Positions 9,904-18,078 of a DNA stretch of 64,000 nt are shown here, piece after piece. A model generated the notes under the pieces. That model was not told the DNA's origin. It saw only the letters and a list, made by a program, of their open reading frames with translations, and ran no database searches. Within the stretch, counting starts at the first letter, position 1, and every line of letters starts with the position of its first letter. The stretch is from Bacteroidales bacterium (GTDB lineage: Bacteria; Bacteroidota; Bacteroidia; Bacteroidales; JAGOPY01): assembly GCA_023229505.1 (NCBI GenBank), contig JALNZD010000002.1, positions 62,001 to 126,000 on the forward strand, written 5' to 3'. Made by a program: the position numbers and the translations under genes.

Positions 9904-11802
9904 TCAAAGAGTTTTAATAACAATTGGTTCAGAATGCTTTTTCACCAGCTCAGAGAAAAATGTCCGTAAATCAGCATACTCTTCTACAGAGAAAAAAGGT
10001 TTTGTCAGATTAAACTTGTAAGTAAGATACACAATATTTCCGACCGCGCTGATCTGGTACTGTATGCTTACGCTGTTATCAGGCAATTTCATAACCATCA
10101 CTTTTGGTAATTCTACTATTTGTAAGCCTTCCGGTATAGTTATCTTAGAAATAAAAGTCATTTCAGAAGGAGTTATAAAATCTACCGGATAATTCCGTTC
10201 TTCCGATTTAAAAGGATTTTCTATGACTTGTTCAAAGAGGAGAGGGTATATATAAAGCATATTGCCGGCGCTGGTCACACGGTTCTTTATCCTGACATCA
10301 TACTCTTCCTGTATGGGAAGGTAAATACTGTCGAGGCTTGAAATCCGGGATTTAATAATGCTCAGTCCCAGGTTGTTGTTTTCCATGTCCCTTAAAAATT
10401 CTTCTTCGGAATTAAACTTTGCGTAATCATTACGAAATTCCAAGGCGGCGTAATCATAACTATTCCGGTTCATTGTTCCGGTCATAACAAGATCCGGACC
10501 TATAGTCAGATCCACTTGAATCAGGGTTTTATCCTTTTTCTGCGGAATAAGATCCACCCAGTCAGACTTCATCTCGTCAATAATTCTGCCTTGCAGGTTA
10601 ATACACCGTTCCGGAAGCATACCAACCGGGAGGTACTCTTCCGTTGCATCAACAAAATAGGGCTTATTATCAATCACCACGTAGGCAACAACATAATTAA
10701 GTTTATCAAGTGAAGGAAACAAAGGAGAAAGAAAACCGTTGCTCCTGGTACTTAATGCAACCGGAGTAACATTTAAATCAAGCTTTTTCAGGAGTTGTAT
10801 CAGGATAAGGTTCACATCCGAAGAATTCCCGATTTTTTTGTTAAACGGGGTTGCAAGGTCTTCGGACGAAATATAAAGCGCTTCCAGCTCGTTCCATTTG
10901 ACTGCATGTTTTACGTACTCATGGGCAGCTATAAGTTTTTCCATTGGGGTAGTACATGTCTGCTCAATTTCTTTCACTTTATTATTCAGAAAAACACAAC
11001 CTCTTATAGCCATACCGAAATGACCACTCTGCATCAACCGGGCATTCACTGCTGCCCATGTGGTAGAATACTCCTTGTAAAATCCCGGATAGTTGTCGCT
11101 GATCGGAATGGAAATTCTGAGAATTTCGATCTCGAATTTGGTCATGTAATTGGTCGCATTCGCCATGTAAGGCTCTTCCTTGAATGCAGGCATATCTTTT
11201 GCAACAGAACGGATAGAAGAGCTTTCAGATAATGGAAGAAAGCCAAAATAATTCTTCCTGAATTCTATATATTTCGAATCTTCAATGAGCAATTCGCTCC
11301 ATCGTACGGGAATGACATCCTGAAATCTCCATTCGCCAGGCAACCACGGATGCCGGAATTCAAGGTCTAATACTGAACCTTCCCTGACATTTGGCATCGC
11401 CACTCTCGTCCTGTATATATCCTCAGATACCCGTTCAAGGAAAATGGATTCAGATTTCAGTTTTGTCTCGACGATCTCCCCATTTTCAAGATTATAGGTA
11501 ATCCCTCTAATAGCTGTTTTATCAGATGTGGGAAAAATCCTGTTCCCCCAGGTGGTCCCCTCTTTTTTAAATATCTTTATTCTTAAGATCCTCACAAAAT
11601 CATAAGTGTGCGAATTAAAATACCCGTAGTTGCAAAGAATTGCCGCAACTGCACTTGTGTCCAAAGGATAGGCAGTCATTTCGAGATCAGCCTTGCTGAC
11701 AGACCCATATTTTATAGGGGCTTTCTGTGCAAAAGACGGAATACTGATGACTGCCAATAAGGCAAAAGCAGAGATGATTTTCTTCAATAATTTGGTTTTC
11801 AT
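9904..11802 (-). CDS. DUF3857 protein with degenerate transglutaminase core
   Basis: The protein has 632 residues. The ATG at 11802 is preferred because it starts a signal peptide (MKTKLLKK...SIPSFAQ). The layout matches the next gene, with an N-terminal DUF3857-like domain and a transglutaminase-like region. The catalytic positions differ: the Cys segment reads IGNSSDVN where the neighbour has YGDCKAL, and the His segment reads LNYVVAY where the neighbour has FNHVF. Both catalytic residues therefore appear lost, so this copy is probably non-enzymatic. It could be a binding or regulatory partner of the intact paralogue, 2 nt downstream. Confidence 0.82.
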   Translation of the reverse strand: MKTKLLKKIISAFALLAVISIPSFAQKAPIKYGSVSKADLEMTAYPLDTSAVAAILCNYGYFNSHTYDFVRILRIKIFKKEGTTWGNRIFPTSDKTAIRGITYNLENGEIVETKLKSESIFLERVSEDIYRTRVAMPNVREGSVLDLEFRHPWLPGEWRFQDVIPVRWSELLIEDSKYIEFRKNYFGFLPLSESSSIRSVAKDMPAFKEEPYMANATNYMTKFEIEILRISIPISDNYPGFYKEYSTTWAAVNARLMQSGHFGMAIRGCVFLNNKVKEIEQTCTTPMEKLIAAHEYVKHAVKWNELEALYISSEDLATPFNKKIGNSSDVNLILIQLLKKLDLNVTPVALSTRSNGFLSPLFPSLDKLNYVVAYVVIDNKPYFVDATEEYLPVGMLPERCINLQGRIIDEMKSDWVDLIPQKKDKTLIQVDLTIGPDLVMTGTMNRNSYDYAALEFRNDYAKFNSEEEFLRDMENNNLGLSIIKSRISSLDSIYLPIQEEYDVRIKNRVTSAGNMLYIYPLLFEQVIENPFKSEERNYPVDFITPSEMTFISKITIPEGLQIVELPKVMVMKLPDNSVSIQYQISAVGNIVYLTYKFNLTKPFFSVEEYADLRTFFSELVKKHSEPIVIKTL

Positions 11803-11849
11803 AATCAGGATTAATTTACGGAGGCAAGATATGAATAAAAACTTATAAT

Positions 11850-14231
11850 TCAATCAACGCTTCCGGTCATTATTTCGAATGACCACGGCGCCAGGGTGAT
11901 GGATAGTTTTCTTTCGTCCAGGTTGAAATTATTCCCGAAATTTGATTTAAACTGCGGATTTTCCATCCAATCCGGGAGGGTGATCTCAAGATTTGCAGGT
12001 TTATTGTCTTTATTGAAAATCACGACTGAAATGTTATCAAAGTACTGCCTGGCATAAGCATAGGTCTTATCATCAACCTGCAGGGTGGTAAAATTCCCGT
12101 AAATCAGCGACAGGTTTTCCTTCCTGATTTTAGCCAGCTTTGTTGCAGTTGCCTTTGTGGAGGATTCATGGGGATTGAGGCCATCAAACTTCATCATCCT
12201 CCTCGAATCCGGATCATTCCCGCCCGGCAGCCCGATTTCGTCACCGTAATAGATCACCGGAAGCCCGGGTATGGTCATATTGAAAGCTGTCAGCATCGAC
12301 AGTTTACGGTAACCCAATGTATCCCCTACCTCTATATCCCTCGTCCAGCCGGCTGCTTTAGCATTTTCGCCGAATTTAAGGTCGCCGCCGGCATAGGAAA
12401 CGAATCGCCCTCTGTCCTGGTTGCCCGTGATGTAGCCCATCAGGTTCTGATTGCCGTAAAAATCAAAGCTGGTCTGAAGCGTATTGTCGAGGTTGGTGAA
12501 AGGATCTGCTTCCCGGGCAAAAACGCCGATCGCCGCATCATACACATTGAAATCAAACTGCCCGTCGAGCATACCGGTATTTACATAGCTGGAAATCAAT
12601 TCGGGCCCGCCATAGGTTTCTCCTATCTGGTAAATTTCCCTTCCTTCAGCCTGGACTACTTGTTGTTTCAGCTTTTTCGTCAGCGTCCGCCAGAAAATTT
12701 CCGGCACATGCTTGGTCGCATCATGGCGAAAACCATCCAGCTCGTATTTTTTGATCCACCAGGTAGCCGAATCGGAAAGCATTTCCGTCACCTCAGGCTG
12801 CTGCAGGTCGAGCGTGGGAAGGAAAACATCAAACCAGGTCGTAAGCCGGTACTCATCCCATTTTTCCGTGTTCATGGTGCCGTCAGGGAGATAAAGACTG
12901 GTAGTCCAGTTAGGGTGTTCGATATAATAAGGATGCAGAACATGAACATGATGGGCGACAAAATCCAGCAGGACATTTATCCCCCTGGCGTGAGCTTCCC
13001 GGACCAATTCCTTAAGGTCTGCCGGCGTTCCCATCCTTGGATCAATCAGCGTAAATGAAATGGGCCAGTAACCATGATAGGCAGAGAATTTTGTCTTCGG
13101 ATCGTTCCATTGGCCATAAGCCCCTTTGGGGTTTAGTACGACAGGTGAAATCCATATTGTATTTACCCCCAGATCGTTAAAATATCCTTCTTTAACTCTT
13201 GCCGTGATACCGGCAATATCACCACCAAAATAATCTGCCTTGGGAAGAACAAGTGCAGGATTATTGATGGGCTCGTCATTAGCAGGATTTCCATTGTAAA
13301 ACCGGTCGATAAAAACGTTGTAAATGATTTGAGCTTCCTTGTCAGATCTTTTCACAAGGTCTGCATCCATTACCACATTCCTGTTCTGCAAAGGGATGAG
13401 CAATTCATTCGAAATACCGTTGTAATTGAGGGAATAAACACGGATATATGACCGCTCAAAGCCGGCAGCTTCCTTTGGAATTGAAATTCCCAGCTCATCT
13501 TTTTCTATTTCCAGGTAACTTTTATCCAGGAGAATATTCTGCCAGAAGACAAAGAAATCCGAAGGCAACCGGGTCCATTTAACATTTATTTCATTTTCGG
13601 ATTTATCATATTCAACCGTATATAAAAAAGGTATATTGGATTTATCCATCAGTCCGACTTTCATCACCGAATTAAAACCGCCGGCATTATTATCCACCGA
13701 ATCGGGATTAGCGGGATCGAGCCTCCAGTGGTCATCAGTCACAACCTGATACTGGTATCTTCCCGGATTCAGGGGAAACGTCCCGGTCCAATTTCCATTT
13801 TCCAATTTCAATTGAGTTCTGGTAGGTGTCCATCCATTAAACTCCGCCGCTAACCGGACACTTTTATACACCTTGTTACCGGGGTCAAATGAATAGAGGA
13901 AATCCACCTTACGGCTTTTCATCACCAGCACTGACTGATAGCTGCCTTTGTTCCATATCCTCATCTCCATAAGTGGTTTGGCTTCCGGCGGAATTTTATA
14001 TGCGATTGTATTTTTATCAGCTTCCATGTCGACTCTCTTTCCATCGATAAGGACCGAATCGATCAGTGTCACATACGGGACAAAGTCGGTAAGAATGATC
14101 TCTGACTGGTCTTTATCCAGGCGCAACGGAAAGGCCAGGCCCGTGACGAAGTGGTCTTGTGGAAGATGCTTCCGTTCCGTGCTGCAGGCAACAGCGACAA
14201 TGATGAGAGAAAAGAGAATGATTTTTTTCAT
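11850..14231 (-). CDS. GH13 lipoprotein with N-terminal E-set module (neopullulanase/cyclomaltodextrinase-like)
   Basis: The protein has 793 residues from the ATG at 14231, giving the lipoprotein signal MKKIILFSLIIVAVAC with lipidated C16. A CBM48/E-set-like module contains AAEFNGWTPT. The barrel carries LLDFVAHHVH (region I), GFRHDATKH (D504), QIGETYGG (E538) and GNQDRGRF (D606). The three catalytic carboxylates are present, but region I has His for the usual Asn and region IV has Gln for the usual His before Asp. This points to a distinct subfamily rather than a dead enzyme. It is the first gene of the leftward series 14231 to 6560. Outer-membrane maltodextrin hydrolysis is inferred. Confidence 0.88.
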   Translation of the reverse strand: MKKIILFSLIIVAVACSTERKHLPQDHFVTGLAFPLRLDKDQSEIILTDFVPYVTLIDSVLIDGKRVDMEADKNTIAYKIPPEAKPLMEMRIWNKGSYQSVLVMKSRKVDFLYSFDPGNKVYKSVRLAAEFNGWTPTRTQLKLENGNWTGTFPLNPGRYQYQVVTDDHWRLDPANPDSVDNNAGGFNSVMKVGLMDKSNIPFLYTVEYDKSENEINVKWTRLPSDFFVFWQNILLDKSYLEIEKDELGISIPKEAAGFERSYIRVYSLNYNGISNELLIPLQNRNVVMDADLVKRSDKEAQIIYNVFIDRFYNGNPANDEPINNPALVLPKADYFGGDIAGITARVKEGYFNDLGVNTIWISPVVLNPKGAYGQWNDPKTKFSAYHGYWPISFTLIDPRMGTPADLKELVREAHARGINVLLDFVAHHVHVLHPYYIEHPNWTTSLYLPDGTMNTEKWDEYRLTTWFDVFLPTLDLQQPEVTEMLSDSATWWIKKYELDGFRHDATKHVPEIFWRTLTKKLKQQVVQAEGREIYQIGETYGGPELISSYVNTGMLDGQFDFNVYDAAIGVFAREADPFTNLDNTLQTSFDFYGNQNLMGYITGNQDRGRFVSYAGGDLKFGENAKAAGWTRDIEVGDTLGYRKLSMLTAFNMTIPGLPVIYYGDEIGLPGGNDPDSRRMMKFDGLNPHESSTKATATKLAKIRKENLSLIYGNFTTLQVDDKTYAYARQYFDNISVVIFNKDNKPANLEITLPDWMENPQFKSNFGNNFNLDERKLSITLAPWSFEIMTGSVD

Positions 14232-14285
14232 GGAAAGAGGTTTTTGGAAATGCAAATATCGGAAAGAAAATACTTGGTTTGCATT

Positions 14286-14334
14286 AGGTCATTGTAGAGA
14301 CGTCACTACATGTGCAACGTCTCTACGATAACCT
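14286..14334. repeat. REP-like palindrome between divergent GH13 genes
   Basis: The perfect arms GTAGAGACGT (14294-14303) and ACGTCTCTAC (14317-14326) are extended outward by the imperfect pair AGGTCAT / ATAACCT, making a long hairpin. Palindromes with a GTAGAGACG core are, to my knowledge, widely dispersed in Bacteroidota. It lies just upstream of the promoter at 14349. Confidence 0.65.
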
Positions 14335-14348
14335 ATCCTAAGAATTTG

Positions 14349-14356
14349 TAATTTTG
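14349..14356 (+). promoter_or_regulatory. -7 promoter element for cytoplasmic GH13 gene
   Basis: TAATTTTG matches TAnnTTTG exactly and gives a leader of about 45 nt before the ATG at 14406. The expected -33 region falls on the edge of the REP-like hairpin. Confidence 0.45.
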
Positions 14357-14405
14357 CCCGGTATTCGAAACCAATTTAATCCAAACAGACCAATTTCCGA
14401 TTATC

Positions 14406-15899
14406 ATGAATGTCGCATCACTGAATAAGATTGCCCTGCCGGGAAATCCAATCATTTATGAGATTAATACGTGGATCTGGCTCCACGAGCTCAACCTGAA
14501 ATATCGCAAGGAAATTACCCTCGCCAATATCCCTGCCAGGGAATGGGATGAATTGGCCAGCCTGGGCTTTAATGTCATCTGGCTCATGGGTGTCTGGGAA
14601 CGCAGCCCGGCCGGGTTAATTATTGCCAAACAACATACGGGCATTATGAAAGACCTACGGGAAGCGTTGCCGGATCTGAAAGAAGAAGATATAGTCAGTT
14701 CGCCTTACTGCATCAAAGGTTACCATGTTGATTACCATATCGGCGGGTCTGAAGGACTGGCCATCGCCCGGCAGGAGCTGGCAAGTCGCGGCTTGCGGTT
14801 GATCCTTGATTTTGTACCCAACCATGTTGCACCCGACCATCCGTGGACGATTTCAAACCCCGGATTTTTCATCAGCGGGACAGAGGAGCAAATGAGCAAC
14901 CATCCGGACGATTGGTACCGTGCCGGGAAAAATATTTATGCAAAGGCCCATGATCCTTTTTATCCACCCTGGCCGGATGTGCTTCAGCTTAATATTTTTG
15001 ACGAAGGTCTGCGCAGAACGATGGTGGAAACGCTTAAAATCATTGCAGCACAATGCGACGGGATCCGCTGTGATATGGCTATGCTTGTCATGAATGATAT
15101 TTTTTCTAAAACCTGGTCAGAGAAGGCGGAGCAGAAACCGGAACTTGATTTCTGGGCCTCCGTTATCCCGGAGGTCAAGCTACAATACCCCGGTTTTACA
15201 TTTATTGCCGAATCATACTGGGATACAGAACCGGCTCTGTTAAATCAGGGCTTTGATTTTTGTTATGATAAGCGATACTATGATTACCTGATAGAAGGTG
15301 CGGAAAAATCAAGGCAACATCTTATAGAGATGATGCCTGTGCAAGAAAAATTATTGCGCTTCCTTGAAAATCACGATGAGCCGAGAGCCTCACGTCTTTT
15401 TTCCATCGGTAGGCATAAAGCAATTGCTTTGGCTTCACTTACCCAACCCGGAGCAAGGCTTCTGCATGACGGCCAGCTCGAAGGAAGAATGGTCAGGGTA
15501 CCGGTATTTCTTTCCAGAAGGCAAAATGAGCCGGAAAATCCGGATCTGAAGATGTTTTACCGGCAACTGATGAAAATACTGAAATTTGATGCGATCCGCA
15601 TTGGAAGATGGGCTTTAGTTAAGGTTTCGGGATGGCCGGATAATCTCTCCTATCTTAATTTACTGGCATGGGAATGGCTTGGTAACCATGAAAACCTTTT
15701 GTTTGTAATTAATCTTAGCGATCAGCCTGCCCAGGGGCTTGTTGAATCAAGCCATTCATATCTTCCAGGCAGAACTTATCAACTATTTGATGTTATTTCC
15801 GGGCAATTATTTGACCGGGACGGAGAAAATATGAATTACCCGGGGCTTTTTGCAGGATTGCAACCTTGGGGAGCTCATACATTTTTCATTGAGCATTGA
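14406..15899 (+). CDS. Cytoplasmic GH13 alpha-amylase family protein
   Basis: The protein has 497 residues with no signal peptide, so it is cytoplasmic. The GH13 motifs are LILDFVPNH (around 132-140), GIRCDM (nucleophile D223), FIAESYW (acid/base E269) and ENHDEPR (D324). The N-terminus YEINTWIWLHEL is characteristic of a Bacteroidota/Chlorobi GH13 group often found with trehalose or maltodextrin metabolism genes. It probably acts on imported oligosaccharides, but hydrolase and transferase cannot be separated from motifs. The last codons and the stop (TGA at 15897-15899) are embedded in a CATTGAG tandem array, so the natural C-terminus may have been altered. It converges with the neopullulanase at 15983. 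Confidence 0.88.
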   Translation: MNVASLNKIALPGNPIIYEINTWIWLHELNLKYRKEITLANIPAREWDELASLGFNVIWLMGVWERSPAGLIIAKQHTGIMKDLREALPDLKEEDIVSSPYCIKGYHVDYHIGGSEGLAIARQELASRGLRLILDFVPNHVAPDHPWTISNPGFFISGTEEQMSNHPDDWYRAGKNIYAKAHDPFYPPWPDVLQLNIFDEGLRRTMVETLKIIAAQCDGIRCDMAMLVMNDIFSKTWSEKAEQKPELDFWASVIPEVKLQYPGFTFIAESYWDTEPALLNQGFDFCYDKRYYDYLIEGAEKSRQHLIEMMPVQEKLLRFLENHDEPRASRLFSIGRHKAIALASLTQPGARLLHDGQLEGRMVRVPVFLSRRQNEPENPDLKMFYRQLMKILKFDAIRIGRWALVKVSGWPDNLSYLNLLAWEWLGNHENLLFVINLSDQPAQGLVESSHSYLPGRTYQLFDVISGQLFDRDGENMNYPGLFAGLQPWGAHTFFIEH

Positions 15900-15914
15900 G
15901 CATTGAGCATTGAG
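15887..15914. repeat. Heptamer tandem array (CATTGAG x4)
   Basis: Four exact copies of CATTGAG overlap the stop codon of the preceding GH13 gene. Confidence 0.9.
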
Positions 15915-15928
15915 CAATTTAACACCTT

Positions 15929-15984
15929 GTCTTCTGACTTCTGTCTTCTGACTTCTGTCTTCTGTCTTCTGTCTTCTGTCTTCT
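15929..15984. repeat. Heptamer tandem array (GWCTTCT x8)
   Basis: Eight contiguous 7-mers alternate GTCTTCT and GACTTCT. The array runs into the stop codon (TAG, minus strand, 15985-15983) of the neopullulanase gene. Period 7 is out of step with codons. Confidence 0.9.
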
Positions 15985-17476
15985 ACCCTAACTCCAGTAC
16001 AAGCGCCGTCTCACCCGGAACATCGATCCCTTCTTCCAAAAGAAAAACCTTTTTGGTCACAACATTCTTCCCTCTCCGGTAATCTTTTAAAACTTCCTGA
16101 AAACGTGTAAGATCCAGTTTCCGGTTTTCTTTGTTTTTATTAATCACCACCATCACTGCATCCTCTTCATCATACCTGAAGAACACGTAAATCCCATCTT
16201 TTGGAATAAACTGCTTTAACTTTCCATGATGGATAACCTCTGAACCCTTCCGCCACTTCAATAAGGTTTTCAAATACTGCAACGCTTCTTCCTGCCTACT
16301 GTCAACTGTCAACTGTCTGCTGCCTACTGTCAACTGCCTACTGTCAACTGCCAACTGCCACTCGCCCAGCGGAAAATCCTGCCTGATAAAGCCATCACCA
16401 TTCGACTTTTCACCCGTCATCAGAAGTTCTGTTCCATAATAGATCACCGGAATTCCCCTTGTAGTCAGGAGAACCGCCATGGCCATCTTAAATTTGTTCA
16501 GATCTTCGCCTATGCTGGTGTAAAACCGCGTCAGGTCATGGTTATCGGCGAAAATAGTGTTGCAGAAAGGATCAGAATAAATGAAATCCTGGGCCAGCAC
16601 ATAATAAAGCCTGGCCAGGCCGTTGGTCCAACCTTCCTGCTCGTTAAAGGCATCCTTCAGGGCATACTGCAAAGGGAAATCAGTAACCGAAGGCAGGTAG
16701 GAAGAATAGTCACCGCTAACCGGTGAACCTGCCTGCCAGTAAGCAGTGTGAGTTTCCTTCTGCTGCCAGGTCTCCCCTACCACCCTGAAATCGGGATATT
16801 CCTTCAGCACCCGTTGCATCCACTTCGTCATGAAATCTTTATAAGAATAAGGATAAGTATCCATCCGGATGCCATCCAGCCCGGCAAATTCGAGCCACCA
16901 GATGCTATTCTGCACCAAGTAGTTAGCGAGGATTTTATTATGTTGGTTCAGGTCGGGCATCGTCTTGTCAAACCAGCCCGTCTGCATTTTCTCCCGGTCA
17001 AAATCAGAAGCGTAAGGATCCATTGCTGTTTCAGCACGATAGTTGGAACGGGTGAATCCAGGGAATTGATGGATCCAGCTTTCCATGGGCATATCCTGTA
17101 ACCACCAATGGTTGCTTCCGCAATGATTGAATACCATGTCCATGATGACTTTCAACCCTTTCTTGTGGCAATTATCTACCAGCGATTTATATTGATCGTT
17201 ATCACCAAATCGTGGATCGACGCAGTAAAAATCCGTGATCGCGTAACCATGATAGGAATAGGCCGGCATATTATTTTCCAGGACCGGGTTAAGCCAGATG
17301 GCAGTAACGCCAAGGTCAGCGATATAATCCAGCTTATCGCTGATCCCTTTGATGTCTCCCCCATGACGGCCATTCGGATCAGACCGCCTGGCTGCTTCTA
17401 GCATACCTGCAACCGAGTCATTTCCTTTATTACCATTTGAGTAGCGGTCGGGCATCTTTGGTGATTTCCAGGTCAA
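15983..17476 (-). CDS. SusA-like neopullulanase, catalytic part of a broken gene
   Basis: This frame encodes the whole GH13 barrel: MPDRYSNG at the start, IMDMVFNH (around 111-118), GIRMDT (nucleophile D206), VVGETW (acid/base E235) and ADNHD (D314). It resembles SusA-type neopullulanase, which cleaves pullulan and maltodextrin in the periplasm. The signal peptide and N-terminal domain sit in another frame (17430-17714). The only starts here are a TTG at 17476 or the ATG at 17455 inside the junction repeat. Residues 374-395 are encoded by an array of 7-bp repeats and read as repeated Q-L-T-V-D-S-R, replacing a loop before the C-terminal domain. If translated at all without the leader, the enzyme would stay in the cytoplasm. 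Confidence 0.8.
   Translation of the reverse strand: MTWKSPKMPDRYSNGNKGNDSVAGMLEAARRSDPNGRHGGDIKGISDKLDYIADLGVTAIWLNPVLENNMPAYSYHGYAITDFYCVDPRFGDNDQYKSLVDNCHKKGLKVIMDMVFNHCGSNHWWLQDMPMESWIHQFPGFTRSNYRAETAMDPYASDFDREKMQTGWFDKTMPDLNQHNKILANYLVQNSIWWLEFAGLDGIRMDTYPYSYKDFMTKWMQRVLKEYPDFRVVGETWQQKETHTAYWQAGSPVSGDYSSYLPSVTDFPLQYALKDAFNEQEGWTNGLARLYYVLAQDFIYSDPFCNTIFADNHDLTRFYTSIGEDLNKFKMAMAVLLTTRGIPVIYYGTELLMTGEKSNGDGFIRQDFPLGEWQLAVDSRQLTVGSRQLTVDSRQEEALQYLKTLLKWRKGSEVIHHGKLKQFIPKDGIYVFFRYDEEDAVMVVINKNKENRKLDLTRFQEVLKDYRRGKNVVTKKVFLLEEGIDVPGETALVLELG
16292..16361. repeat. Translated heptamer array inside neopullulanase gene (10 units)
   Basis: Ten contiguous units are variants of CTGYCWR (CTGTCAA, CTGCCTA, CTGCCAA, CTGTCTG). 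On the minus strand three units make seven codons, giving the repeating peptide QLTVDSR. The same units recur after the ABC permease stop at 58071-58098. Confidence 0.92.
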
Positions 17477-17714
17477 GTATAAGATAATCGGGATTTTCGA
17501 GCCTGATCGTTTTTCTCAGGATAACTCCGGGATAATCGGCTATAACATTCGATTGGGCAATTTTATTCCCGTAAACCATCAACTGAAGTGATGAATCCTG
17601 CATACCTGCCCACCAAAACGGAGGCTCAACACGGTGAAAGGAAATCTGAGACAAGAGGATCAAGGACTGTAGAAAGATTGCGAAAAAAAGCAAGGTTTTC
17701 TGGAGGTATTTCAT
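17430..17714 (-). pseudogene. Detached N-terminal fragment of the SusA-like neopullulanase
   Basis: The 94 codons start at an ATG at 17714 with a signal peptide. The segment VEPPFWWAGM...LQLMVYG is the hallmark N-terminal domain of SusA/cyclomaltodextrinase-type enzymes. The frame ends at LEITKDARPLLKW. It overlaps the catalytic frame by 47 nt. The string GATGCCCGACCG at the junction reads D-A-R-P in this frame and M-P-D-R in the other, where family members have about 40-50 residues between those two points. A deletion between two copies of that short string explains both the missing segment and the frame change. Confidence 0.8.
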
Positions 17715-17918
17715 AACTGTTAATTTTGCTGGAAAAGGTTGCTAAAAGTAATGAAAATGACTTGTGAACATCTTCCATTTAATAAAATTTATAAGTCCTT
17801 CTAATAATCCTCCTCTTTTTACCGTAAACTTACACCGGAATTTGAAATGGCCATTATCGTTCCAAGTCCGGGTTGCTGTTAGAGTCAGATCATAATAGCC
17901 GAGAAACTTCCCGTTCTG

Positions 17919-17954
17919 AAAAAAAGCCCTGTACGAAAGTGAAGGGCTTTTTTA
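17919..17954. terminator. Orphan bidirectional terminator hairpin
   Basis: The perfect stem AAAAAAAGCCCT / AGGGCTTTTTTT has a 12-nt loop. It sits between divergent genes, with no intact gene ending nearby on either strand. Confidence 0.75.
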
Positions 17955-17999
17955 TTCTCAGACTTCTTACGGATTTAGCCATTGAAACAGATTAATTCA

Positions 18000-18007
18000 T
18001 ACTTTTG
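18000..18007 (+). promoter_or_regulatory. -7 promoter element for TreS-like gene
   Basis: TACTTTTG matches TAnnTTTG and gives a leader of about 65 nt before the ATG at 18079. The -33 element is weak. Confidence 0.4.
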
Positions 18008-18078
18008 CTGCAGGAAATAAACCATTTATTTCACATTTAAACTAATTGGTTGCCAGCAATTCAGGAGAACACTTTTTC

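Larger units (their letters stand above)
17715..18078. other. Intergenic region with orphan terminator and possible gene remnant
   Basis: On the minus strand, about 17742-17918 is open for some 58 codons without a start codon. It reads like protein (NGKFLGYYDLTLTATRTW and on), so it may be the end of a lost gene. I do not recognise it. The hairpin at 17919 lies just upstream. The rest contains the promoter of the next rightward gene. Confidence 0.3.

Noticed and set aside
12168..13058. Long open frame antisense to the GH13 lipoprotein gene
   Set aside because: It is a shadow of a gene with strong GH13 motifs, with no signal, domain or promoter of its own.
15887..16361. Clustered short repeats as a CRISPR array
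   Set aside because: Units are 7 bp with no unique spacers and no cas genes nearby; they are simple tandem arrays.
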